Below, piece after piece: positions 1-5,799 of a DNA stretch of 8,183 bases. Made by a program: the position numbers and the translations under genes. The notes beneath the pieces were generated by a model, which worked only from the letters and a program-made list of their open reading frames with translations, did no database searches and was not told the origin of the DNA. The number at the start of each line of letters is the position of its first letter. Position 1 is the first letter of the stretch. Origin of the DNA: Verrucomicrobiota bacterium (lineage in GTDB: Bacteria; Verrucomicrobiota; Verrucomicrobiia; Limisphaerales; UBA11320); assembly GCA_016871475.1 (NCBI GenBank), contig VHDG01000145.1, forward strand, positions 1 to 8,183, given 5' to 3'.

Positions 1-348
1 CAGTAGTGGATGAGCGAGCAAGAGACAATCCCCGGGCGCAATCCGGCCTGCAGGTTTGCAGGGACCGAAATGGCGGCAGCGTTTCCGCGACCGGTCGAGG
101 GATAAAGAAGCGACCTCATAGTGTTGGAGGGAGCGGAGCAGTGGATCAGGCTGTGACAGGCCAAACCGAGGCGGAAGTTGGAGTGTGTGGAGACGGCGAG
201 GGAGCAGAGACTCGGCGTGATATGCCAAAGCACAAACCAGCCAAGCGCGTGCAGGGCCACAGGGATCAATCGTTTTCGGGAACACACAAGAAACCTTCAA
301 GCCGTGATATGCCAAACATGAAACGTCTGACTTCAGCTGAATCCCACT
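1..348. other. Non-coding or degenerate stretch before the first cassette
   Basis: No convincing gene is visible. The only long open frame (GTG at 6, stop at 351-353) has no ribosome binding site, is rich in Arg, Gly and Glu in no domain-like pattern, and runs into the attC-like GTTAGGC at its end. The sequence holds a 14-bp direct repeat, CGTGATATGCCAAA, at 216-229 and 303-316. From composition I suspect an interspersed repeat or the remains of an earlier cassette, but nothing here identifies it. The left half of an attC site that should end at 355 would lie in this stretch; I could not find a clean RYYYAAC partner. Confidence 0.4.
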
Positions 349-355
349 GTTAGGC
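349..355 (+). other. Right-end core of an attC-like recombination site
   Basis: GTTAGGC matches the integron attC right core GTTRRRY, whose cleavage point lies between G and TT. It sits 21 bp upstream of the ATG of the 377-637 gene, the usual distance for a cassette ORF. A possible inner arm, TGAATCCC, lies just before it and could pair loosely with GGGATCA near 262-268, but no left core is recognisable. Taken alone a 7-bp match is weak; support comes from the three more complete sites downstream in the same orientation. Confidence 0.35.
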
Positions 356-376
356 GTCATCAAGCGCACCGCACAA

Positions 377-637
377 ATGCCCACGAAAAAGCCCAAGAAA
401 TTAGACCGTGAGTCCAAGCAGGCTCTCGACACGCACCTCGACGAGTTCATGATTGCACTCGGCTTGTGTGTCATCACGCTCCAGCAGACCCAGAAGAGCA
501 CGAAGAAGGATGCGGTGACACTGCGGGTCAACGCAGTCGCCTTCCGTGAGAGCATTCGGGGCCTCCAACGAATGCAGCGCAAGCTGTTCGCGCAGCTTCA
601 GGAGGCCGGAGTTTTGGACGGGAGGACAGACCGCTGA
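377..637 (+). CDS. Small hypothetical helical protein, probable integron cassette gene
   Basis: An 86-residue protein that I do not recognise. It opens with a lysine-rich stretch (residues 3-8, TKKPKK) and appears mainly alpha-helical, with Gln/Lys/Arg/Leu patterns at residues 30-75 that suggest amphipathic helices. It has no signal peptide, membrane segment or catalytic motif. The ATG at 377 is chosen because it lies 21 bp after the GTTAGGC core; no Shine-Dalgarno sequence precedes it, as is common for cassette genes. The stop is doubled (TGA at 635-637 and again at 638-640), and an attC-like site starts 13 bp after the first stop. A minus-strand frame overlaps it but lacks supporting context. 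It is real if the cassette reading is right; the function is unknown. Confidence 0.6.
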   Translation: MPTKKPKKLDRESKQALDTHLDEFMIALGLCVITLQQTQKSTKKDAVTLRVNAVAFRESIRGLQRMQRKLFAQLQEAGVLDGRTDR

Positions 638-650
638 TGACGATATTGGC

Positions 651-711
651 ACCTAACCCTGCAGGGAGCCGCGCAGCGAAGCGCAGCCAGCAACTACACC
701 CGTGGTTGGGC
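651..711 (+). other. attC-like site closing the first cassette
   Basis: The left core ACCTAAC (651-657, RYYYAAC) and right core GTTGGGC (705-711, GTTRRRY) are 61 bp end to end, close to the classic 59-base-element size. The cores can pair with one mismatch and one wobble. Between them are short possible pairing arms (GGG at 664-666 with CCC near 699-701) and a GC-rich hairpin GCGC-AGCGAA-GCGC at 671-684. The inner L boxes are weak, so this is a plausible but degenerate site. It follows the 377-637 gene directly, as an attC should. Confidence 0.5.
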
Positions 712-778
712 AAGCCCGGTCGATGGAGAACTGACGCAGGTGCGCCCATGGCGCTTGTGTTCCAGCGCGGACTGGGAA

Positions 779-862
779 CCTAGCGCCAGATGGCAGGATG
801 GCTTGCATCTGGACATCAAGGCCGACGTAATTGATTTTTTGAGGTGTGGGTGACGAGTTCAT
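779..862 (-). pseudogene. Possible remnant of an IS110-family transposase N-terminus
   Basis: On the minus strand an ATG at 862-860 begins a peptide that contains KINYVGLDVQ (838-809). IS110-family transposases start with a very similar stretch, typically YVGLDVH, whose Asp is the first of the DEDD catalytic residues. The similarity fades after about 18 residues, and the frame soon runs into sequence shared with the attC-like site at 651-711. Only a scrap remains and it cannot be functional. The match is short, so chance is possible. It fits the setting, because a subgroup of IS110/IS1111 elements is known to insert at attC sites. The sequence upstream of the ATG (863-979) could be the old non-coding end of the element. 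Confidence 0.4.
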
Positions 863-973
863 AGGGCATTTTTTGTTGATCGGCAGCGGGAGTGATCCGT
901 CCGTCCACAGCATTCTGGCTCTGGAGGCCGCCTCTGCGGTTTCTAACCCACGTCGCCTCGGCTCGTCACCCAC
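846..973. repeat. 128-bp element bounded by perfect 12-bp inverted repeats
   Basis: GTGGGTGACGAG at 846-857 is the exact reverse complement of CTCGTCACCCAC at 962-973. The interior has no gene on the plus strand. On the minus strand it reads openly into the IS110-like remnant. The layout resembles a small non-autonomous (MITE-like) element or a foldback end of a decayed insertion sequence. No clear target duplication was found at its edges. Confidence 0.55.
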
Positions 974-1018
974 GCTCATACCGATAGTTTCGAGCCATAA
1001 GGTCTAGGCCGCTTCGCC

Positions 1019-1522
1019 ATGCCTCGTGCGCTCAAGCTTTTTGCTCTTTTTACCGTCGGCGCATTTTTGCTTGGGTCGGTCGGTTATCTCGCGCTCCACG
1101 CCGTCATGCCGCGTGGTCACGTTTTTGGCGGGCTGTATCGGATGTTCCTCTACCACGAGTCGCACCCATTCCAATATATCGCGGTGGTTGCTCTCACTTA
1201 CGGAGTCATTGCCACCGCTTGTGCGCTTCGGTGGTCTTGTCTCGCCGGTTGGCGTCGCTCCGCTGCTATCATCGGCATCATTGTCGCGACCGTTCTGGTC
1301 GCGTCAGTTCCGGGTGGAGTGCTTTGGAAGATTCACGACATGCAGGCAGGATACTTCACCAAAGGCGCACAGTTTTGGAGTGACCTGCTGTGGGGAGCTT
1401 CGACCGGATTGCAGGCCGGTTGGCTTGTCATCGCGCTCTCCTTGCCATACAACATCATCGGATTGATTCTTGGTTATGTCGTTACTCATTTTGGATTCAG
1501 GATTTCACGACCAGTGGCCTAA
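1019..1522 (+). CDS. Hypothetical four-helix inner membrane protein, probable integron cassette gene
   Basis: A 167-residue protein of unknown function. Four hydrophobic spans are visible at about residues 6-28, 52-70, 80-103 and 130-155, with positive clusters in the loops (RWSCLAGWRR at 71-80) that suggest an inner membrane topology. No transporter, kinase or peptidase motif is apparent. The ATG at 1019 is the first in the open frame and starts immediately with a short basic stretch followed by the first span; no ribosome binding site is evident. The stop codon TAA (1520-1522) lies inside the left core of the following attC-like site, GCCTAAC, a tight gene-attC junction typical of cassettes. 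A plus-strand overlapping frame (1026-1466) is Ser/Arg-rich and looks like a shadow. About 300 bp of mobile debris precede it, so any promoter may be displaced. Confidence 0.75.
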   Translation: MPRALKLFALFTVGAFLLGSVGYLALHAVMPRGHVFGGLYRMFLYHESHPFQYIAVVALTYGVIATACALRWSCLAGWRRSAAIIGIIVATVLVASVPGGVLWKIHDMQAGYFTKGAQFWSDLLWGASTGLQAGWLVIALSLPYNIIGLILGYVVTHFGFRISRPVA

Positions 1523-1614
1523 CAAAGAAGTGACGTAGGCAGGAGCGCGAAGGATGGAGGTGGAGAGATTTTCCGATGAGTGTGGAGCGCTGCTGCTTAC
1601 GTCACGGGTTGGAC
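1517..1614 (+). other. attC-like site with a 13-bp stem
   Basis: Left core GCCTAAC (1517-1523) and right core GTTGGAC (1608-1614) enclose an inverted repeat: GTGACGTAGGCAG (1530-1542) pairs with CTGCTTACGTCAC (1593-1605), 12 of 13 positions as Watson-Crick pairs and one as G-T wobble. The loop is about 50 nt. Total length is 98 bp, within the usual attC range. The spacers between core and stem are unequal (6 and 2 nt), which departs from the textbook arrangement. The left core overlaps the stop codon of the 1019-1522 gene. The stem could also act as a transcription terminator, but it lacks a following T-run. Confidence 0.6.
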
Positions 1615-2001
1615 GAAGCTGCGGTGAGGTCAGAAGGGTATAGAATCGAACAGAGAAACTTAGGGAAAATCTGAGATGAACAAACCATCCGAAGCTTCAG
1701 CTCTGCCCGAAGGCCTCCGCGTAGCGGCTTCGTTCAACCAGGGCGCTGCCTCGGGAGGACGAAGCTGGGAAGCGAAGGCCCCAGCGAACGGCCTCTCCGT
1801 CCACCTTCGCTCAGAAGCAGCTACGGCGGGACAAGCCGTGCGTTCGAGCGTCGCGGGAGTTCGTGAGCGCACCGCCCGTCCTCCGAAGTCGGCCTACCAC
1901 GAAGGATGGATCCGCCTTCGCTCAGAAGCAGCTACGGCGGGACAAGTGCGCTCCACCGCCGCCGCCGAGGCCGTCGCTGAGCTTGGTCGTTCGCCAAAAG
2001 T
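1615..2001. repeat. Repeat-rich gap with a perfect 32-bp direct repeat
   Basis: No convincing gene lies in this 387-bp stretch. A 32-bp sequence starting CCTTCGCTCAGAAGCAG and ending GGCGGGACAAG occurs identically at 1804-1835 and 1915-1946. The spacing is 111 bp, a multiple of three, so the plus-strand open frame (1676-2005) repeats LRSEAATAGQ. That frame has no domain-like features and ends only 4 bp inside the next gene, so I read it as fortuitous. The composition (AGCTACGGCGGGACAAG-type units) fits an interspersed repeat family of the host genome, which a genome-wide count would test. A TATAGAAT near 1639-1646 resembles a -10 box, but no -35 box lies at a proper distance. Confidence 0.6.
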
Positions 2002-2445
2002 ATGAAGCGTCCCCTGACTGTTGTTGCCGTTGGCGGCGTAATGCTGGTGATCGGTTTGTTTGCTGGGGCGTTCTTTCAGAATGCGCGGAGCGGTTACCAT
2101 TTCAGGCTATTGGAGGAGAGGGACTACGCGTCAACGCTCGGCACAGTCAAATGGAGTTGCTTTACCGAGACGGTTGGATTTCCGTTTCTTGACCCTGAAA
2201 AGACCATGATCTCGGTCGGGAACCGGACGATCTACAAGGCGCAGCGCGATTTTCAGGAGAATGATCCGCATGCACGGAATATCGAGACGTCCGGAAATTC
2301 CATTTCATGGGAGGATGGCGATTATCGTTATCACCTGACGATGCAAGAGGTGACGAATGGCGAACCAGTCGGTGCATCAAATCGGAGCCAGCCGAGTCGC
2401 TCAGAGACGAATTCAACCTCAGTGGCGGCTGGCTCCGATCGCTGA
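2002..2445 (+). CDS. Hypothetical membrane-anchored or exported protein, probable cassette gene
   Basis: A 147-residue protein that I do not recognise. An N-terminal basic start (MKRP) and a hydrophobic span at about residues 5-25 indicate a signal anchor or signal peptide, with the remainder outside the cytoplasm. The middle part (residues 40-118) has a mixed beta-like pattern with several aromatic residues (WEDGDYRYHL at 103-112). There is no lipobox cysteine. The last 28 or so residues, from about residue 120, are encoded inside the following attC-like palindrome and are Ser/Asn/Arg-rich, so they are probably read-through rather than conserved fold. The ATG at 2002 is chosen because the hydrophobic segment follows at once; no Shine-Dalgarno is visible. 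The start overlaps the 3' end of a fortuitous upstream frame by 4 bp. Confidence 0.65.
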   Translation: MKRPLTVVAVGGVMLVIGLFAGAFFQNARSGYHFRLLEERDYASTLGTVKWSCFTETVGFPFLDPEKTMISVGNRTIYKAQRDFQENDPHARNIETSGNSISWEDGDYRYHLTMQEVTNGEPVGASNRSQPSRSETNSTSVAAGSDR

Positions 2446-2459
2446 CCTTTGCGTTAGAC
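2359..2459 (+). other. attC-like site with a 14-bp perfect stem, overlapping the gene end
   Basis: ATCGGAGCCAGCCG (2381-2394) and CGGCTGGCTCCGAT (2426-2439) are perfect reverse complements around a 31-nt loop. The right core is GTTAGAC (2453-2459) in the context TTGCGTTAGAC, which closely resembles well-known attC right ends. The best left core is GGCGAAC (2359-2365), which matches RYYYAAC at the AAC but not fully upstream. The total is 101 bp. The next ATG is 14 bp after the right core. Of the sites in this window its stem and right core are the clearest; its left core is the weakest part. Confidence 0.6.
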
Positions 2460-2473
2460 GGCTCGCGCATTAC

Positions 2474-3130
2474 ATGACTACTCGCCGCAAGATTTTGTTC
2501 GTGTCGTTTGCGGTTCTCGTTGTGCCGCTGGCGTTGTTTCTCGGTTACTACTTTGCATACGAGCCTTTGAAGTTTCAGCGCCTGATTTCTCGCGTCGAGT
2601 CCGCCAGGACCCCGGCAGAGGAGCGAGAGGCTTTCGCTCTCGCTGCTCGTGAAGGTCGCGTTTGGGAGCTGAATCGGTTGCGCCCGGAGGATTTGCCGGA
2701 GAGGGCGCGTCACATCTCAGGTGATTGGGTGCTTGAGTTGGAGTGGCTGGAGTCGTCACCTTGGACCGGTCAGCCGTATCGAGCGTATCGGCGCGTCCGA
2801 CAACCAAGCGCCTTACGACAGGCCTGCCCCCAGGTTTGTTGTCCATCCTTCAGGATGCCCGGGCTACGCCCGCTTCGGCTCTGTAGGTCGGACAGTGCGA
2901 GCGAATCGGGTTTCCCACGCGCGATGCAAGGAACCTTCGCTGTCGTTGCTTACGGTTGCCCACGAAGGCACACCCTGAAGGGTGGACAACGAGCGGCGCG
3001 TCCGACTTCTGGCGGAGTGATGATTGATGACTGTCGAGGTTTGTTGGCAGCTGACTTTGGCTGGGAGCGATGGGGAAGTCAGAGGCACGCTCATACGGAA
3101 AGCTTGCCGTCCCAGGTTCTTCAGAGCTAA
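2474..3130 (+). CDS. Cassette-type membrane-anchored protein with C-terminus replaced by an insertion
   Basis: The ATG at 2474 lies 14 bp after the GTTAGAC core, so I prefer it to the upstream ATG at 2357, which would read through the attC-like site. The product starts MTTRRK, has a membrane span at about residues 7-27, and continues with a charged helical region (residues 33-75, many Arg/Glu) and an ELEWLESSPW segment. As written the frame runs to a TGA at 3128-3130 (218 residues), but from about residue 109 it is encoded by an inserted element. Removing the insert together with one of the two 13-bp direct repeats (2789-2801, 2994-3006) restores a 113-residue protein ending ...YRRVRLLAE with a stop at 3018-3020, probably the ancestral form. 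Function is unknown. The present chimera may still anchor in the membrane, but its tail is unlikely to be selected. Confidence 0.55.
   Translation: MTTRRKILFVSFAVLVVPLALFLGYYFAYEPLKFQRLISRVESARTPAEEREAFALAAREGRVWELNRLRPEDLPERARHISGDWVLELEWLESSPWTGQPYRAYRRVRQPSALRQACPQVCCPSFRMPGLRPLRLCRSDSASESGFPRAMQGTFAVVAYGCPRRHTLKGGQRAARPTSGGVMIDDCRGLLAADFGWERWGSQRHAHTESLPSQVLQS
2789..3006. mobile_element. 192-bp insert flanked by 13-bp direct repeats
   Basis: CGGCGCGTCCGAC occurs at 2789-2801 and again at 2994-3006, as expected for a target duplication or a slipped-strand junction. The 192 bp between them (2802-2993) carry no gene. They contain a 20-bp inverted repeat, 2838-2857 versus 2971-2990, matching at 18 of 20 positions. 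Each arm is itself a small hairpin, for example CACCCT-GA-AGGGTG at 2971-2984. The right arm stops 3 bp before the right direct repeat, while the left arm lies 36 bp inside the left one. The arrangement resembles a paired REP/BIME-like or MITE-like element. The insertion shifts the frame of the host gene (205 bp net, not a multiple of three). Confidence 0.6.
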
Positions 3131-3147
3131 TCAACTGCCTGTCACCT

Positions 3148-4449
3148 ATGAACCACTTATCGAATCGCCGCAGCTTCCTCACTTCAACATCCCGCATCGC
3201 CGTCGGGTTCGGGCTTGCCTCCCTGTCATCCGCGCGCGCGGCCAGAAGGGTTTCTGCGAACGACAAACTCAACATCGCCATGATCGGCACCGCCAATCAG
3301 GCGGGCTGGAACCTCGGACATGTCGCCAGCGAGAACATCGTTGCTTTGGTCGATGTGGATTCCCGACTGCTGAATGCCGCTCTCTCCAAGCATCCAAGAG
3401 CCGCGGGTTACGCAGACTTCCGAAAAGCGTTTGAGCGAAAGGACATCGATGCAGTGGTCATCGGTACGCCAGACCACACTCACGCGCCTGCCACCGCAGC
3501 AGCCATTCGATCAGGACGCCATGTGTATTGTGAGAAGCCCCTCACCCGAACCATCAGTGAATGCCGGAAGGTTCGTGAACTGGCCCAGCAACATGGAGTC
3601 GCCACTCAGATGGGCACGCAGATCCATTCCGGAAAGAATTATCGCGCGGTCGTGGATCTCATTCGATCAGGTGCCATCGGTGAGGTCCGGGAAGCTCATG
3701 TGTGGGTGGGAGGCGGATTCGGCAATCGAGAACGTCCCACGGCCACGCCCGAAGTTCCGCAAGGTCTGAATTATGATCTTTGGCTCGGCCCCGTGGCTCA
3801 TCGCCCCTATCACCCGGACTACCTGCCTTTCCATTGGAGGAACTGGTGGGCGTTTGGTGGAGGGACGTTGGCCGACCTCGGTTGTCATCACATGGATCTA
3901 GTGCATTGGGCGCTGGGTTTGCAAACTCCCGAAACGGTGGAGATCATCGATGGGCCGAAACCTCATCCCGAGAGCGCACCTCATTACCTGGTGGTCCAGT
4001 ATGAGTACCCGGCACGTCAAAAAAGTCCGCCCGTGACCCTGCGCTGGTATCACGGAGGCAAGCGCCCTCCACAGTTCGCGTCGGGATCTCTGCCCAAGTG
4101 GGGGGATGGCACTCTCTTCGTCGGCGACAAAGGCCGCATGTTGCTGGCTGGCTATGACAAGCACGTGCTTCTACCAGAGAACGACTTCAAGGATTTCAAA
4201 CGCCCTCCAGCGCTCATCCCGGACTCCATCGGGCATCATCAAGAGTGGATTCATGCCTGCAAGACGGGAGCGATGACCACATGCAACTTTGACTACTCGG
4301 GAGCTCTGACTGAAGCGGTGCTGCTCGGCAACGTGGCTTTCCGTGCTCAATGCAAGATCCACTGGAACTCGCGCGCTCTCCAGGCGACCGGCTGTTCGCA
4401 GGCCGATGAGTTCATCCAACATCACTATCGAAAAGGCTGGAGGCTGTAG
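3148..4449 (+). CDS. Gfo/Idh/MocA-family oxidoreductase with Tat signal
   Basis: A 433-residue protein of the Gfo/Idh/MocA family, NAD(P)-dependent enzymes that oxidise or reduce sugars, inositols and related compounds; the substrate cannot be told from sequence. The ATG at 3148 is chosen because it places a twin-arginine motif, NRRSFL (residues 6-11), at the N-terminus, followed by a hydrophobic stretch (16-29) and a likely cleavage site near residue 30. Export to the periplasm is expected. The Rossmann fold begins LNIAMIGTANQAG (41-53); CEKP (128-131) holds the catalytic Lys130. The C-terminal domain has GGGTLADLGCHHMDLVHWAL (237-256), with the Asp/His residues expected near the active site, and the family-typical end YRKGW. 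The length is normal. The glycine motif is GxAxxA rather than GxGxxG. No ribosome binding site or promoter is obvious. It converges with the downstream minus-strand gene. Confidence 0.96.
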   Translation: MNHLSNRRSFLTSTSRIAVGFGLASLSSARAARRVSANDKLNIAMIGTANQAGWNLGHVASENIVALVDVDSRLLNAALSKHPRAAGYADFRKAFERKDIDAVVIGTPDHTHAPATAAAIRSGRHVYCEKPLTRTISECRKVRELAQQHGVATQMGTQIHSGKNYRAVVDLIRSGAIGEVREAHVWVGGGFGNRERPTATPEVPQGLNYDLWLGPVAHRPYHPDYLPFHWRNWWAFGGGTLADLGCHHMDLVHWALGLQTPETVEIIDGPKPHPESAPHYLVVQYEYPARQKSPPVTLRWYHGGKRPPQFASGSLPKWGDGTLFVGDKGRMLLAGYDKHVLLPENDFKDFKRPPALIPDSIGHHQEWIHACKTGAMTTCNFDYSGALTEAVLLGNVAFRAQCKIHWNSRALQATGCSQADEFIQHHYRKGWRL

Positions 4450-4453
4450 CCCC

Positions 4454-5626
4454 TCAATCCGATGCGCGCACAGTGATCTCGGTGACACCCGCCTCCACGG
4501 CTCGTGTGACTTCTTTACCGCCAGGCCACCGAACCTTGATCTCCAGAGGCCTCGTAGGGGTCGCCATCACCTGCACGGGTGAAGACTGGGAAGCGTAACC
4601 ACTTGGCCCCAGCACCTGCCGGAGCGGTCCCCATCCTGTCTCGAATCGCAATCGAATAGCGGCACCGATGCCATGAGGGTTCGCATCCGGTCCACGCAGC
4701 TTCACTCTCACGCCTGGGCGGGCCGATCGATTAAGGAACAGATGAACCGGCCCGCCGTTTTCGGCCACGACAAGGTCCGGCCTTCCGTCCGAGTTAAAAT
4801 CGCCCGTAGCGCACCCTCGCTGCTCGCCAGACAGACGAATTCCGCTTTGCGCAGGTTTGACAGCAGAGAAGCTCCCGCCCGGACCTCCTCGAAGCCAAAG
4901 TCCGAGACCTGCATCCAGTCGGGTCGCATCGGGCCTTACGCTGAAACAGTTCTGGGCCAGGAACGCATCCTCCCATCCATCACCGTCTGCATCGGCTACC
5001 ACGAGGCCGTAGACAGGGGCATGTTGGGCTTCGGGAGGAAGAACCCCGGGCACGAATCGGTTGCCGCGATTCAACCACAGGCGGGTTTCAAGCGTTGTGA
5101 CAGAGAGTTTCCGACTGGTCGGAGCCCAGGGAGCGAGAATCTCGGCTGCTCCCATGGCAGAGTATTGCGCATGAGATTCGATCCGATCTCGCAGTGAAGG
5201 AATCGCGGCTCGCAGCAGAGTCAGGTCCCTCGCTGGCACCTCGAGTTTCCGTGCGGAATCCAAGATGGTTTCCAAGATCTGAACGGTGCCGTCGCCGGCC
5301 CAATCACCGAAGTGGGCGTGACGCGGGAGCGGGCTCCAGACCTGCTCGGGTCCATTCAAGCCCCAGTTGCCCACCAGCAAGTCCATCCGGCCATCCGCAT
5401 CCCAGTCGCCGGCCACGATGCCGGACCACCAGCCGGTCTCCTTCCCCAAGCCCCACTTGTCCGTTACATCGAGCAGTGTTCCATTCTCAAAGCGAAGAAT
5501 GCGCAGAGCACCCCAATCGCACGCGACCACCAACTCGGAGGCTCCGTCATTGTCGAGGTCGGTGAACACGGCTCCCGTCGCGCGTTCAACCGTCTTCAAC
5601 GAAGCGCTCAGTGCCTCGTCGAGCAC
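4454..5626 (-). pseudogene. C-terminal fragment: end of second propeller and second ASPIC/UnbV domain
   Basis: The last 390 codons of the broken gene. Four calcium loops are present: DLDNDGASE, DWDADGRMD, DADGDGWED and DFNSDGRPD. The segment at about 4714-4457 is an ASPIC/UnbV domain, with VRVKLRG, NPHGIGAAIRL, GYASQSS and IKVRWPGGKE in the usual order, and the protein ends a few residues later as is normal for the family. Translation from the GTG at 5626 is unlikely: no ribosome binding site is apparent and the piece lacks an export signal. Confidence 0.88.
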
Positions 5627-5629
5627 TCA
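5627..5629 (-). other. In-frame TGA, probably a lost Trp codon
   Basis: Frame B reads FRRTGTQ-TGA-VLDEALSASLKTV on the minus strand. In this protein family the corresponding position before the VLDE/VDE stretch is often Trp, so TGG to TGA is the simplest change. The GTG directly after it gives gene finders a false start at 5626. Confidence 0.75.
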
Positions 5630-5793
5630 CTGGGTACCCGTGCGCCGAAACAGAACTGAAGACACGGGTTCTGGATAGCGAGTCGTCTTGAATGCAGCCC
5701 CAACGAAAAGTTCGAGAGAGCCATCGCCCTGGACATCGCCCAGCGCGAAACAACCCGGGGTAGCGCCGTTGGGAAGCGAGGGCAGGGACGGGC

Positions 5794-5799
5794 GAGCCC
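5794..5799 (-). other. Frameshift site (one extra base)
   Basis: Upstream, frame A ends in coherent sequence WKFSQG. From here frame B continues coherently with RPSLPSLPNGATPG and the calcium loop DVQGDGSLE. Deleting one C from the minus-strand GGGCTCGCC joins the two as FSQGRPSLPSLP with nothing missing. The whole locus is one base over a multiple of three, in agreement. Frame B stays open from 5974 to the next TGA at 5627-5629. Confidence 0.8.

Noticed and set aside
6..353. Open frame of 115 codons at the left end
   Set aside because: It has a GTG start without a ribosome binding site and low-complexity composition, and ends inside the attC-like core. It is kept only as an undefined stretch.
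1609..1646. Promoter with TTGGAC as -35 and TATAGA as -10
   Set aside because: The spacer would be 24 bp, well above the 16-18 bp expected for sigma-70 type promoters.
1676..2005. Open frame of 109 codons in the repeat-rich gap
   Set aside because: It owes its length to the 32-bp repeats at a spacing divisible by three; no domain pattern or ribosome binding site is present.
2162..2846. Minus-strand open frames opposite the cassette genes (2162-2713, 2478-2846)
   Set aside because: They are Arg/Ser/Pro-rich shadow frames with no export signal or motif, and they cross the palindromes and gene boundaries of the plus strand.
3051..3082. CTGACTT/AAGTCAG hairpin after the last cassette gene as a further attC site
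   Set aside because: A 7-bp stem with no RYYYAAC or GTTRRRY core at suitable distance; likely chance.
3070..3147. Upstream ATG at 3070 as the start of the oxidoreductase
   Set aside because: It would put 26 extra residues before the twin-arginine motif; the ATG at 3148 gives a normal Tat signal.
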